Assembly: GCA_920105625.2 (NCBI GenBank)
Contig: OV050032.1
Coordinates: 71,653,879-71,717,878 of the forward strand
DNA from: Clusia tigrina
Taxonomy: Eukaryota > Arthropoda > Insecta > Diptera > Clusiidae
Direction of reading: 5' to 3'
Length of the DNA stretch: 64,000 nt
The notes beneath the pieces are model-generated. The model saw only the letters and a program-made list of their open reading frames with translations, did no database searches and was not told the origin of the DNA. The translations under genes and the position numbers were made by a program. The stretch's first letter is position 1, and every line of letters begins with the position of its first letter. Below are positions 26,555-40,800 of the stretch, in pieces.

Positions 26555-28960
26555 GGTTTTATGACGCTCCAGTAAAAAGTTACAAGCATTTGTATGTTGC
26601 AAACTTTGATAGGTGTAGGACGTACCGTATAGGAGTTAGAACCATTTGAAGTTTTATCAGTGTTTGATTTGGGACTCAATGGTAGCATAGCTTTGAGCTA
26701 TAGCTTAAATTGACAAGAGGCTCGAGCACTTTATTGTTACAAAATTTCAAGGTTTTATGACGCTCCAGTAAAAAGTTACAAGCATTTGTATGTTGCAAAC
26801 TTTGATAGGTGTAGGACGTACCGTATAGAAGTTAGGGCCATTTGAAGTTTTATCAGTGTTTGATTTGGGACTCAAGGGTAGCATAGCTTTGAGCGATAGC
26901 TTAAATTGACAAGAGGCTCGAGTACTTTATTGTTACAAAATTTCAAGGTTTTATGACGGTCCAGTAAAAAGTTACAAGCATTTGTATGTTGCAAACTTTG
27001 ATAGGTGTAGGACGTACCGTATAGAAGTTAGGGCCATTTGCAGTTTTATCAGTGTTTGATTTGGGACTCAAGGGTAGCATAGCTCTGAGCGATAACTTAA
27101 ATTGACAAGAGTCTCGAGTACTTTATTGCTACAAAATTTCAAGGTTTTATGACTCTCCAGTAAAAAGCTACAAACATTTGTATGCTGCAAACTTTGATAG
27201 GTGTAGGACGTACCGTATAGAAGTTAGGGCCATTTGAAGCTTTATCAGTGTTTGATTTGGGACTCAAGGGTAGCATAGCTTTGAGCGATAGCTTAAATTG
27301 ACAAGAGGCTCGAGTACTTTATTGTTACAAAATTTCAAGGTTTTATGACGCTCCAGTAAAAAGTTTCAAGCATTTGTATGTTGCAAACTTTGATGGGTGT
27401 AGGACGTACCGTATAGAAGGTAGGGCCATTTGAAGTTTTATCAGTGTTTGATTTGGGACTCAAGGGTAGCATAGCTTTGAGCGATAGCTTAAATTGACAA
27501 GAGGCTCGATTACTTTATTGTTACAAAATTTCAAGGTTTTATGACGCTCCAGTAAAAAGTTACAAGCATTTGTATGTTGCAAACTTTGATAGGTGTAGGA
27601 CGTACCGTAAAGAAGTTAGGGCCATTTGAAGTTTAATCAGTGTTTGATTTGGGACTCAAGGGCAGCATCGCTTTGAGCGATAGCTTAAATTGACAAGAGG
27701 CTCGAGTACTTTATTGTTACAAAATTTCAAGGTTTTATGACGCTCCAGTAAAAAGTTACAAGCATTTGTATGTTGCAAACTTTGATAGGTGTAGGACGTA
27801 CCGTATAGGAGTTAGAACCATTTGAAGTTTTATCAGTGTTTGATTTGGGACTCAATGGTAGCATAGCTTTGAGCTATAGCTTAAATTGACAAGAGGCTCG
27901 AGCACTTTATTGTTACAAAATTTCAAGGTTTTATGACGCTCCAGTAAAAAGTTACAAGCATTTGTATGTTGCAAACTTTGATAGGTGTAGGACGTACCGT
28001 ATAGAAGTTAGGGCCATTTGAAGTTTTATCAGTGTTTGATTTGGGACTCAAGGGTAGCATAGCTTTGAGCGATAGCTTAAATTGACAAGAGGCTCGAGTA
28101 CTTTATTGTTACAAAATTTCAAGGTTTTATGACGGTCCAGTAAAAAGTTACAAGCATTTGTATGTTGCAAACTTTGATAGGTGTAGGACGTACCGTATAG
28201 AAGTTAGGGCCATTTGCAGTTTTATCAGTGTTTGATTTGGGACTCAAGGGTAGCATAGCTCTGAGCGATAACTTAAATTGACAAGAGTCTCGAGTACTTT
28301 ATTGCTACAAAATTTCAAGGTTTTATGACTCTCCAGTAAAAAGCTACAAACATTTGTATGCTGCAAACTTTGATAGGTGTAGGACGTACCGTATAGAAGT
28401 TAGGGCCATTTGAAGCTTTATCAGTGTTTGATTTGGGACTCAAGGGTAGCATAGCTTTGAGCGATAGCTTAAATTGACAAGAGGCTCGAGTACTTTATTG
28501 TTACAAAATTTCAAGGTTTTATGACGCTCCAGTAAAAAGTTTCAAGCATTTGTATGTTGCAAACTTTGATGGGTGTAGGACGTACCGTATAGAAGGTAGG
28601 GCCATTTGAAGTTTTATCAGTGTTTGATTTGGGACTCAAGGGTAGCATAGCTTTGAGCGATAGCTTAAATTGACAAGAGGCTCGATTACTTTATTGTTAC
28701 AAAATTTCAAGGTTTTATGACGCTCCAGTAAAAAGTTACAAGCATTTGTATGTTGCAAACTTTGATAGGTGTAGGACGTACCGTAAAGAAGTTAGGGCCA
28801 TTTGAAGTTTAATCAGTGTTTGATTTGGGACTCAAGGGCAGCATCGCTTTGAGCGATAGCTTAAATTGACAAGAGGCTCGAGTACTTTATTGTTACAAAA
28901 TTTCAAGGTTTTATGACGCTCCAGTAAAAAGTTACAAGCATTTGTATGTTGCAAACTTTG
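26555..28960 (+). repeat. 6-mer higher-order repeat, 1176 bp, two copies
   Basis: The marker AGGAGTTAGAACC lies at 26631 and 27807, CTCGATTACT at 27505 and 28681, and GGCAGCATCGC at 27661 and 28837, all 1176 bp apart (6 x 196). GAGCTATAGC, GACTCTCC, GTTTCAAGC and GAAGGTAGGG are also shared. The copies look nearly identical. Upstream, the preceding unit has TTTCATGG where the second copy has TTTCAAGG; downstream, the match ends where GATAGTGTAAAACG replaces GATAGGTGTAGGACG at 28959. This block also forms part of the larger 19-mer pattern to its right. Confidence 0.9.
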
Positions 28961-31900
28961 ATAGTGTAAAACGTACCGTATAGAAGTTAGGGCCATTTGA
29001 AGTTTTATCAGTGTTTGATTTGGGACTCAAGGGTAGCATAGCTTTGAGCGAAAGCTTAAATTGACAAGAGGCTCGAGTACTTTATTGTTACAAAATTTCA
29101 TGGTTTTATGACGCTCCAGTAAAAAGTTACAAGCATTTGTATGTTGCAAACTTTGATAGGTGTAGGACGTACCATATAGAAGTTAGAACCATTTGAAGTT
29201 TTATCAGTGTTTGATTAGGGACTCAATGGTAGCATAGCTTTCAGCGATAGCTTAAATTGACAAGAGGCTTTATTGTTACAAAATTTCAAGGTTTTATGAC
29301 GCTCCAGTAAAAAGTTACAAGCATTTGTATGTTGCAAACTTTGATAGGTGTAGGATGTACCGTATAGAATTTAGGGCCATTTGAAGATTTATCAGTGTTT
29401 GATTTAGGACTCAAGGGTAGCATAGCTTTGAGCGATAGCTTAAATTGACAAGAGGCTCGAGTACTTTATTGTTACAAAATTTCAAGGTTTTATGACGTTC
29501 CAGTAAAAAGTTACAAGCATCTGAATGTTGCAAACTTTGATAGGTGTAGGACGTACCGTATAAAAGTTAGTGCCATTTGAAGTTTTATCAGTGTTTGATT
29601 GGGGACTCAAGGGTAGCATAGCTTTGAGCGAATGCTTAAATTGACAAGAGGCTCGAGTACTTTATTGTTACAAAATTTCATGGTTTTATGACGCTCCAGT
29701 AAAAAGTTACAAGCATTTGTGTGTTGCAAACTTTGATAGGTGTAGGACGTACCGTATAGGAGTTAGAACCATTTGAAGTTTTATCAGTGTTTGATTTGGG
29801 ACTCAATGGTAGCATAGCTTTGAGCTATAGCTTAAATTGACAAGAGGCTCGAGCACTTTATTGTTACAAAATTTCAAGGTTTTATGACGCTCCAGTAAAA
29901 AGTTACAAGCATTTGTATGTTGGAAACTTTGATAGGTGTAGGACGTACCGTATAGAAGTTAGGGCCATTTGAAGTTTTATCAGTGTTTGATTTGGGACTC
30001 AAGGGTAGCATAGCTTTGAGCGATAGCTTAAATTGACATGAGGCTCGAGTCCTTTATTGTTACAAACTTTCAAGGTTTTATGACGGTCCAGTAAAAAGTT
30101 ACAAGCATTTGTATGTTGCAAACTTTGATAGGTGTAGGACGTACCGTATAGAAGTTAGGGCCATTTGAAGCTTTATCAGTGTTTGATTTGGGACTCAAGG
30201 GTAGCATAGCTTTGAGCGATAGCTTAAATTGACAAGAGGCTCGAGTACTTTATTGTTACAAAATTTCAAGGTTTTATGACGCTCCAGTAAAAAGTTACAA
30301 GCATTTGTATGTTGCAAACTTTGATAGGTGTAGGACGTACCATATAGAAGTTAGGGCCATTTGAAGTTTAATCAGTGTTTGATTTGGGACTCAAGGGCAG
30401 CATCGCTTTGAGCGATAGCTTAAATTGACAAGAGGCTCGAGTACTTTATTGTTACAAAATTTCAAGGTTTTATGACGCTCCAGTAAAAAGTTACAAGCAT
30501 TTGTATGTTGCAAACTTTGATAGTGTAAAACGTACCGTATAGAAGTTAGGGCCATTTAAAGTTTTATCAGTGTTTGATTTGGGACTCAAGGGTAGCATAA
30601 CTTTGAGCGATAGCTTAAATTGACAATAGGCTCGAGTACTTCATTGTTACAAAATTTCAAGGTTTTATGACGCTCCAGTAAAAAGTTACAAGCATTTGTA
30701 AGTTGCAAACTTTGATAGGTGTAGGACGTACCGTATAGAAGTTAGGGCCATTTGAAGTTTAATCAGTGTTTGATTTGGGACTCAAGGGCAGCATAGCTTT
30801 GAGCGATAGCTTAAATTGACAAGAGGCTCGAGTACTTTATTGTTACAAAATTTCAAGGTTTTATGACGCTCCAGTAAAAAGTTACAAGCATTTGAATGTT
30901 GCAAACTTTGATAGGTGTAGGACGTACTGTATAAAAGTTAGTGCCATTTGAAGTTTAATCAGTGTTTGGTTTGGGACTCAAGGGCAGCATAGCTTTGAGC
31001 GATAGCTTAAATTGACAAGAGGCTCGAGTACTTTATTGTTACAAAATTTCAAGGTTTTATGACGCTCCAGTAAAAAGTTACAAGCATTTGTATGTTGCAA
31101 ACTTTGATAGGTGTAGGATGTACCGTATAGAATTTAGGGCCATTTGAAGATTTATCAGTGTTTGATTTAGGACTCAAGGGTAGCATAGCTTTGAGCGATA
31201 GCTTAAATTGACAAGAGGCTCGAGTACTTTATAGTTTTACAAAATTTCAAGGTTTTATGACGTTCCAGTAAAAACTTACAAGCATCTGAATGTTGCAAAC
31301 TTTGATAGGTGTAGGACGTACCGTATAAAAGTTAGTGCCATTTGAAGTTTTATCAGTGTTTGATTTGGGACTCAAGGGTAGCATAGCTTTGAGCGAAAGC
31401 TTAAATTGACAAGAGGCTCGAGTACTTTATTGTTACAAAATTTCATGGTTTTATGACGCTCCAGTAAAAAGTTACAAGCATTTGTATGTTGCAAACTTTG
31501 ATAGGTGTAGGACGTACCGTATAGAAGTTAGAACCATTTGAAGTTTTATCAGAGTTTGATTTGGGACTCAATGGTAGCATAGCTTTGAGCGATAGCTTAA
31601 ATTGACAAGAGGCTCGAGCACTTTATTGTTACAAAATTTCAAGGTTTTATGACGCTCCAGTAAAAAGTTACAAGCATTTGTATGTTACAAACTTTGATTG
31701 GTGTAGGACGTACCGTATAGAAGTTAGGGCCATTTGAAGTTTTATCAGTGTTTGATTTGGGACTCAAGGGTAGCATAGCTTTGAGCGATAGCTTAAATTG
31801 ACAAGAGGCTCGAGTACTTTATTGTTACAAAATTTCAAGGTTTTATGACGGTCCAGTAAAAACTTACAAGCATTTGTATGTTGCAAACTTTGATAGGTGT

Positions 31901-34900
31901 AGGACGTACCGTATAGAAGTTAGGGCCATTTGTAGTTTTATCAGTGTTTGATTTGGGACTCAATGGTAGCATAGCTCTGAGCGATAACTTAAATTGACAA
32001 GAGGCTCGAGTACTTTATTGCTACAAAATTTCAAGGTTTTATGACGCTCCAGTAAAAAGCTACAAACATTTGTATGCTGCAAACTTTGATAGGTGTAGGA
32101 CGTACCGTACAGAAGTTAGGGCCATTTGAGCTTTATCAGTGTTTGATTTGGGACTCAAGGGTAGCATAGCTTTGAGCGATAGCTTAAATTGACAAGAGGC
32201 TCGAGTACTTTATTGTTACAAAATTTCAAGGTTTTATGACGCTCCAGTAAAAAGTTACAAGCATTTGTATGTTGCAAACTTTGATGGGTGTAGGACGTAC
32301 CGTATAGAAGGTAGGGCCATTTGAAGTTTTATCAGTGTTTGATTTGGGACTCAAGGGTAGCATAGCTTTGAGCGATAGCTTAAATTGACAAGAGGCTCGA
32401 GTACTTTATTGTTACAAAATTTCAAGGTTTTATGACGCTCCAGTAAAAAGTTACAAGCATTTGTATGTTGCAAACTTTGATAGGTGTAGGACGTACCGTA
32501 TAGAAGTTAGGGCCATTTGAAGTTTAATCAGTGTTTGATTTGGGACTCAAGGGCAGCATCGCTTTGAGCGATAGCTTAAATTGACAAGAGGCTCGAGTAC
32601 TTTATTGTTACAAAATTTCAAGGTTTTATGACGCTCCAGTAAAAAGTTACAAGCATTTGTATGTTGCAAACTTTGATAGTGTAAAACGTACCGTATAGAA
32701 GTTAGGGCCATTTGAAGTTTTATCAGTGTTTGATTTGGGACTCAAGGGTAGCATAGCTTTGATCGAAAGCTTAAATTGACAAGAGGCTCGAGTACTTTAT
32801 TGTTACAAAATTTCATGGTTTTATGACGCTCCAGTAAAAAGTTACAAGCATTTGTATGTTGCAAACTTTGATAGGTGTAGGACGTACCATATAGAAGTTA
32901 GAACCATTTGAAGTTTTATCAGTGTTTGATTAGGGACTCAATGGTAGCATAGCTTTCAGCGATAGCTTAAATTGACAAGAGGCTTTATTGTTACAAAATT
33001 TCAAGGTTTTATGACGCTCCAGTAAAAAGTTACAAGCATTTGTATGTTGCAAACTTTGATAGGTGTAGGATGTACCGTATAGAATTTAGGGCCATTTGAA
33101 GATTTATCAGTGTTTGATTTAGGACTCAAGGGTAGCATAGCTTTGAGCGATAGCTTAAATTGACAAGAGGCTCGAGTACTTTATTGTTACAAAATTTCAA
33201 GGTTTTATGACGTTCCAGTAAAAAGTTACAAGCATCTGAATGTTGCAAACTTTGATAGGTGTAGGACGTACCGTATAAAAGTTAGTGCCATTTGAAGTTT
33301 TATCAGTGTTTGATTTGGGACTCAAGGGTAGCATAGCTTTGAGCGAATGCTTAAATTGACAAGAGGCTCGAGTACTTTATTGTTACAAAATTTCATGGTT
33401 TTATGACGCTCCAGTAAAAAGTTACAAGCATTTGTGTGTTGCAAACTTTGATAGGTGTAGGACGTACCGTATAGGAGTTAGAACCATTTGAAGTTTTATC
33501 AGTGTTTGATTTGGGACTCAATGGTAGCATAGCTTTGAGCTATAGCTTAAATTGACAAGAGGCTCGAGCACTTTATTGTTACAAAATTTCAAGGTTTTAT
33601 GACGCTCCAGTAAAAAGTTACAAGCATTTGTATGTTGGAAACTTTGATAGGTGTAGGACGTACCGTATAGAAGTTAGGGCCATTTGAAGTTTTATCAGTG
33701 TTTGATTTGGGACTCAAGGGTAGCATAGCTTTGAGCGATAGCTTAAATTGACATGAGGCTCGAGTCCTTTATTGTTACAAACTTTCAAGGTTTTATGACG
33801 GTCCAGTAAAAAGTTACAAGCATTTGTATGTTGCAAACTTTGATAGGTGTAGGACGTACCGTATAGAAGTTAGGGCCATTTGAAGCTTTATCAGTGTTTG
33901 ATTTGGGACTCAAGGGTAGCATAGCTTTGAGCGATAGCTTAAATTGACAAGAGGCTCGAGTACTTTATTGTTACAAAATTTCAAGGTTTTATGACGCTCC
34001 AGTAAAAAGTTACAAGCATTTGTATGTTGCAAACTTTGATAGGTGTAGGACGTACCATATAGAAGTTAGGGCCATTTGAAGTTTAATCAGTGTTTGATTT
34101 GGGACTCAAGGGCAGCATCGCTTTGAGCGATAGCTTAAATTGACAAGAGGCTCGAGTACTTTATTGTTACAAAATTTCAAGGTTTTATGACGCTCCAGTA
34201 AAAAGTTACAAGCATTTGTATGTTGCAAACTTTGATAGTGTAAAACGTACCGTATAGAAGTTAGGGCCATTTAAAGTTTTATCAGTGTTTGATTTGGGAC
34301 TCAAGGGTAGCATAACTTTGAGCGATAGCTTAAATTGACAATAGGCTCGAGTACTTCATTGTTACAAAATTTCAAGGTTTTATGACGCTCCAGTAAAAAG
34401 TTACAAGCATTTGTAAGTTGCAAACTTTGATAGGTGTAGGACGTACCGTATAGAAGTTAGGGCCATTTGAAGTTTAATCAGTGTTTGATTTGGGACTCAA
34501 GGGCAGCATAGCTTTGAGCGATAGCTTAAATTGACAAGAGGCTCGAGTACTTTATTGTTACAAAATTTCAAGGTTTTATGACGCTCCAGTAAAAAGCTAC
34601 AAGCATTTGAATGTTGCAGACTTTGATAGGTGTAGGACGTACTGTATAAAAGTTAGTGCCATTTGAAGTTTAATCAGTGTTTGGTTTGGGACTCAAGGGC
34701 AGCATAGCTTTGAGCGATAGCTTAAATTGACAAGAGGCTCGAGTACTTTATTGTTACAAAATTTCAAGGTTTTATGACGCTCCAGTAAAAAGTTACAAGC
34801 ATTTGTATGTTGCAAACTTTGATAGGTGTAGGATGTACCGTATAGAATTTAGGGCCATTTGAAGATTTATCAGTGTTTGATTTAGGACTCAAGGGTAGCA

Positions 34901-36330
34901 TAGCTTTGAGCGATAGCTTAAATTGACAAGAGGCTCGAGTACTTTATAGTTTTACAAAATTTCAAGGTTTTATGACGTTCCAGAAAAAACTTACAAGCAT
35001 CTGAATGTTGCAAACTTTGATAGGTGTAGGACGTACCGTATAAAAGTTAGTGCCATTTGAAGTTTTATCAGTGTTTGATTTGGGACTCAAGGGTAGCATA
35101 GCTTTGAGCGAAAGCTTAAATTGACAAGAGGCTCGAGTACTTTATTGTTACAAAATTTCATGGTTTTATGACGCTCCAGTAAAAAGTTACAAGCATTTGT
35201 ATGTTGCAAACTTTGATAGGTGTAGGACGTACCGTATAGAAGTTAGAACCATTTGAAGTTTTATCAGAGTTTGATTTGGGACTCAATGGTAGCATAGCTT
35301 TGAGCGATAGCTTAAATTGACAAGAGGCTCGAGCACTTTATTGTCACAAAATTTCAAGGTTTTATGACGCTCCAGTAAAAAGTTACAAGCATTTGTATGT
35401 TACAAACTTTGATTGGTGTAGGACGTACCGTATAGAAGTTAGGGCCATTTGAAGTTTTATCAGTGTTTGATTTGGGACTCAAGGGTAGCATAGCTTTGAG
35501 CGATAGCTTAAATTGACAAGAGGCTCGAGTACTTTATTGTTACAAAATTTCAAGGTTTTATGACGGTCCAGTAAAAACTTACAAGCATTTGTATGTTGCA
35601 AACTTTGATAGGTGTAGGACGTACCGTATAGAAGTTAGGGCCATTTGTAGTTTTATCAGTGTTTGATTTGGGACTCAAGGGTAGCATAGCTCTGAGCGAT
35701 AACTTAAATTGACAAGAGGCTCGAGTACTTTATTGCTACAAAATTACAAGGTTTTATGACGCTCCAGTAAAAAGCTACAAACATTTGTATGCTGCAAACT
35801 TTGATAGGTGTAGGACGTACCGTACAGAAGTAAGGGCCATTTGAGCTTTATCAGTGTTTGATTTGGGACTCAAGGGTAGCATAGCTTTGAGCGATAGCTT
35901 AAATTGACAAGAGGCTCGAGTACTTTATTGTTACAAAATTTCAAGGTTTTATGACGCTCCAGTAAAAAGTTACAAGCATTTGTATGTTGCAAACTTTGAT
36001 GGGTGTAGGACGTACCGTATAGAAGGTATGGCCATTTGAAGTTTTATCAGTGTTTGATTTGGGACTCAAGGGTAGCATAGCTTTGAGCGATAGCTTAAAT
36101 TGACAAGAGGCTCGAGTACTTTATTGTTACAAAATTTCAAGGTTTTATGACGCTCCAGTAAAAAGTTACAAGCATTTGTATGTTGCAAACTTTGATAGGT
36201 GTAGGACGTACCGTATAGAAGTTAGGGCCATTTGAAGTTTAATCAGTGTTTGATTTGGGACTCAAGGGCAGCATCGCTTTGAGCGATAGCTTAAATTGAC
36301 AAGAGGCTCAAGTACTTTATTGTTACAAAA
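28620..36330 (+). repeat. 19-mer higher-order repeat, 3715 bp, about two copies
   Basis: Rare indel markers recur exactly 3715 bp apart: GATAGTGTAAAACG (28959/32674), AGGCTTTATTG with an 8-bp loss (near 29270/32985), a second GATAGTGTAAAACG (near 30520/34235), ACTTTATAGTTTTAC with a 2-bp gain (near 31229/34944) and CATTTGAGCTTTATC with a 1-bp loss (near 32123/35838). Nineteen monomers would be 3724 bp; these indels (-1, -8, -1, +2, -1) sum to -9 and give 3715. Substitutions such as TGATTAGGGAC, TTTCAGCG, TATGTTGGAAAC and AGAGTTTGAT are also shared. The match ends near 36330, where a TCTTATG/CATCTGAATG unit follows. The left boundary is blurred because the preceding 6-mer contains the same subtypes. 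Confidence 0.9.
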
Positions 36331-37420
36331 TTTCAAGGTCTTATGACGCTCCAGTAAAAAGTTACAAGCATCTGAATGTTGCAAACTTTGATAGGTGTAG
36401 GACGTACCGTATAAAAGTTAGTGCCATTTGAAGTTTTATCAGTGTTTGATTTGGGACTCAAGGGTAGCATAGCTTTGAGCGAAAGCTTAAATTGACAAGA
36501 GGCTCGAGTACTTTATTGTTACAAAATTTCATGGTTTTATGACGCTCCAGTAAAAAGTTACAAGCATTTGTATGTTGGAAACTTTGATAGGTGTAGGACG
36601 TACCATATAGAAGTTAGAACCATTTGAAGTTTTATCAGTGTTTGATTTGGGACTCAATGGTAGCATAGCTTTCAGCGATAGCTTAAATTGACAAGAGGCT
36701 CGAGCACTTTATTGTTACAAAATTTCAAGGTTTTATGACGCTCCAGTAAAAAGTTACAAGCATTTGTATGTTGCAAACTTTGATAGGTGTAGGATGTACC
36801 GTATAGAATTTAGGGCCATTTGAAGATTTATCAGTGTTTGATTTGGGACTCAAGGGCAGCATCGCTTTGAGCGATAGCTTAAATTGACAAGAGGCTCAAG
36901 TACTTTATTGTTACAAAATTTCAAGGTCTTATGACGCTCCAGTAAAAAGTTACAAGCATCTGAATGTTGCAAACTTTGATAGGTGTAGGACGTACCGTAT
37001 AAAAGTTAGTGCCATTTGAAGTTTTATCAGTGTTTGTTTTGGGACTCAAGGGTAGCATAGCTTTGAGCGAAAGCTTAAATTGACAAGAGGCTCGAGTACT
37101 TTATTGTTACAAAATTTCATGGTTTTATGACGCTCCAGTAAAAAGTTACAAGCATTTGTATGTTGCAAACTTTGATAGGTGTAGGACGTACCGTATAGAA
37201 GTTAGAACCATTTGAAGTTTTATCAGTGTTTGATTTGGGACTCAATGGTAGCATAGCTTTGAGCGATAGCTTAAATTGACAAGAGGCTCGAGCACTTTAT
37301 TGTTACAAAATTTCAAGGTTTTATGACGCTCCAGTAAAAAGTTACAAGCGTTTGTATGTTGCAAACTTTGATAGGTGTAGGACGTACCGTATAGAAGTTA
37401 GGGCCATTTGAAGTTTTATC
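36245..37420 (+). repeat. 3-mer higher-order repeat, 588 bp, two copies
   Basis: The marker GAGGCTCAAGTAC occurs at 36304 and 36892 (588 bp, 3 x 196), together with GGCAGCATCGC and the following CATCTGAATG/GCGAAAGC and GTTAGAACC/CAATGG units. The copies differ at several sites (TGTTGGAAAC versus TGTTGCAAAC, CCATATAG versus CCGTATAG, TTTCAGCG versus TTTGAGCG), so this pair is older or more mixed than the 12-mer block. Confidence 0.82.
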
Positions 37421-40400
37421 AGTGTTTGATTTGGGACTCAAGGGCAGCATAGCTTTGAGCGATAGCTTGAATTGACAAGAGGCTCGAGTACTTTATTGTT
37501 ACAAAATTTCAAGGTTTTATGACGTTCCAGTAAAAAGTTACAAGCATTTGTTTGTTGCAAACGTTTATAGGTGTAGGACGTACCGTATAGAAGTTAAGGC
37601 CATATGAAGTTTTCTCAGTGTTTGATTTGGGACTCAAGGGTAGCATAGCTTTGAGCGATAGCTTAAATTGACAATAGGCTCGAGTACTTTATTGTTACAA
37701 AATTTCAAGGTTTTATGACGCTCCAGTAAAAAGTTACAAGCATTTCTAAGTTGCAAACTTTGATAGGTGTAGGACGTACCGTATAGAAGTTAGGGCCATT
37801 TGAAGTTTAATCAGTGTTTGATTTGGGACTCAAGGGTAGCATAGCTTTGAGCGAAAGCTTAAATTGACAAGAGGCTCGAGTACTTTACTGTTACAAAATT
37901 TCATGGTTTTATGACGCTCCAGTAAAAAGTTACAAGCATTTGTATGTTGCAAACTTTGATAGGTGTAGGACGTACCGTATAGAAGTTAGAACCATTTGAA
38001 GTTTTATCAGTGTTTGATTTGGGACTCAATGCTAGCATAGCTTTGAGCGATAGCTTAAATTGACAAGAGGCTCGAGCACTTTATTGTTACAAAATTTCAA
38101 GGTTTTATGACGCTCCAGTAAAAAGTTACAAGCATTTGTATGTTGCAAACTTTGATAGGTGTAGGACGTACCGTATAGAAGTTAGGACCATTTGAAGTTT
38201 TATCAGTGTTTGATTTGGGACTCAAGGGTAGCATAGCTTTGAGCGATAGCTTAAATTGACAAGAGGCTCGAGTACTTTATTGTTACAAAATTTCAAGGTT
38301 TTATGACGGTCCAGTAAAAAGTTACAAGCATTTGTATGTTGCAAACTTTGATAGGTGTAGGACGTACCGTATAGAAGTTAGGGCCATTTGCAGTTTTATC
38401 AGTGTTTGATTTGGGACTCAAGGGTAGCATAGCTCTGAGCGATAACTTAAATTGACAAGAGGCTCGAGTACTTTATTGCTACAAAATTTCAAGGTTTTAT
38501 GACGCTTCAGTAAAAAGCTACAAACATTTGTATGCTGCAAACTTTGATAGGTGTAGGACGTACCGTATAGAAGTTAGGGCCATTTGAAGCTTTATCAGTG
38601 TTTGATTTGGGACTCAAGGGTAGCATAGCTTTGAGCGATAGCTTAAATTGACAAGAGGCTCGAGTACTTTATTGTTACAAAATTTCAAGGTTTTATGACG
38701 CTCCAGTAAAAAGTTACAAGCATTTGTATGTTGCAAACTTTGATAGGTGTAGGACGTACCGTATAGAAGGTAGGGCCATTTGAAGTTTTATCAGTGTTTG
38801 ATTTGGGACTCAAGGGTAGCATAGCTTTGAGCGATAGCTTAAATTGAGAGAGGCTCGAGTACTTTATTGTTACAAAATTTCAAGGTTTTATGACGCTCCA
38901 GTAAAAAGTTACAAGCATTTGTATGTTGCAAACTTTGATAGTGTAAAACGTACCGTATAGCAGTTAGGGCCATTTATAGTTTTCTCAGTGTTTGATTTGG
39001 GACTCAAGGGTAGCATAGCTTTGAGCGATAGCTTGAATTGACAAGAGGCTCGAGTACTTTATTGTTACAAAATTTCAAGGTTTTATGACGTTCCAGTAAA
39101 AAGTTACTAGCATTTGTTTGTTGCAAACGTTTATAGGTGTAGGATGTACCGTATAGAAGTTAAGGCCATTTGAAGTTTAATCAGTGTTTGATTTGGGACT
39201 CAAGGGCAGCATAGATTTGAGCGATAGCTTAAATTGACAAGAGGCTCGAGTACTTTATTGTTACAAAATTTCAAGGTTTTATGACGCTCCAGTAAAAAGT
39301 TAAAAGCATTTGAATGTTGCAAACTTTGATAGGTGTAGGACGTACTGTATAAAAGTTAGTGCCATTTGAAGTTTTATCAGTGTTTGATTTGGGACTCAAG
39401 GGTAGCATAGCTTTGAGCGATAGATTAAATTGACAAGAGGCTCGAGTACTTTATGGTTACAAAATTTCATGGTTTTATGACGCTCCAGTAAAAAGTTACA
39501 AGCATTTGTATGTTGCAAACTTTGTTAGGTGTAGGACGTACTGTATTGAAGTTAGGGCCATTTGAAGTTTTATCAGTGTTTGATTTGGGACTCAAGGGTA
39601 GCATAGCTGTGAGCGATAGCTTAAATTGACAAGAGGCTCGAGTACTTTATTGTTACAAAATTTCAAGGTTTTATGACGCTCCAGTTAAAAATTACAAGCA
39701 TTTGAATGTTGCAAACTTTGATAGGTGTAGGACGTACCGCATAGAAGTTAGGGCCATTTGAAGATTTATCAGTGTTTGATTTGGGACTCAAGGGTAGCAT
39801 AGCTTTGAGCGATAGCTTAAATTGACAAGAGGCTCGAGTATTTTATTGTTACAAAATTTCAAGGTCTTATGACGCTCCAGTAAAAAGTTACAAGCGTTTG
39901 TATGTTGCAAACTTTGATAAGTGTAGGACGTACCATATAGAAGTTAGGGCCATTTGAAGTTTTATCAATGTTTGATTTTGGACTTAAGGGTAGCATAGCT
40001 TTGAGCGATAGCTTAAATTGACAAGAGGCTCGAGTACTTTATTGTTACAAAATTTCAAGGTTTTATGACGCTCCAGTAAAAAGTTACAGGCATTTGAATG
40101 TTGCAAACTTTGATAGGTGTAGGACGTACCGTATAGAAGTTAGGGCCATTTGAAGTTTTATCAGTATTTGATTTGGGACTCAAGGGTAGCATAGCTTTGA
40201 ACGATAGCTTAAATTGACAAGAGGCTCGAGTACTTTATTGTTACTAAATTTCAAGGTTTTATGACGTTCCAGTAAAAAGTTACAAGCATTTGTTTGTTGC
40301 AAACGTTTATAGGTGTAGGACGTACCGTATAGAAGTTAGGGCCATTTGAAGTTTTATCAATGTCTGATTTTGGACTCAAGGGTAGCATAGCTTTGAGCGA

Positions 40401-40800
40401 TAGCTTAAATTGACAAGAGGCTCGAGTACTTTATTGTTACAAAATTTCAAGGTTTTATGACGCTCCAGTAAAAAGTTACAAGCATTTGTATGTTGCAAAC
40501 TTTGATAGGTGTAGGACGTACCGTATAGAAGTTAGGGCCATTTTAAGTTTTATCAGTGTTTGATATGGGACTCAAGGGTACCATAGCTTTGAGCGATAGC
40601 TTAAATTGACAAGAGGCACGAGTACTCTATTGTTAAAAATATTAAGGTTTTATGACGCTCCAGTAAAAAGTTACAAGCATTTGTATGTTGCAAACTTTGA
40701 TAGGTGTAGGACGTACCGTATAGAAGTTAGGGCCATTTTAAGTTTTATCTGTGTTTGATATAGGAATCAAGGGTAGCATAGCTTTGAGCGATAGCTTAAA
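37420..40800 (+). repeat. Satellite monomers; mixed order, subtype transition
   Basis: The array continues without a clear local tandem HOR. New subtypes first appear here and persist to the right end: AACGTTTATAGG with GTTAAGGCCATATG and TTTTCTCAG (37560, 39126), CAATAGGCTC (near 37672), GTTAAAAATTACAAGC (near 39686) and GTATTGAAG (near 39543). The AACGTTTATAGG units at 37560 and 39126 are 1566 bp apart, which is eight monomers minus the two single-base losses between them. Positions 39440-40795 match 51590-52946 at an offset of 12150 bp (62 monomers minus 2). Confidence 0.8.
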
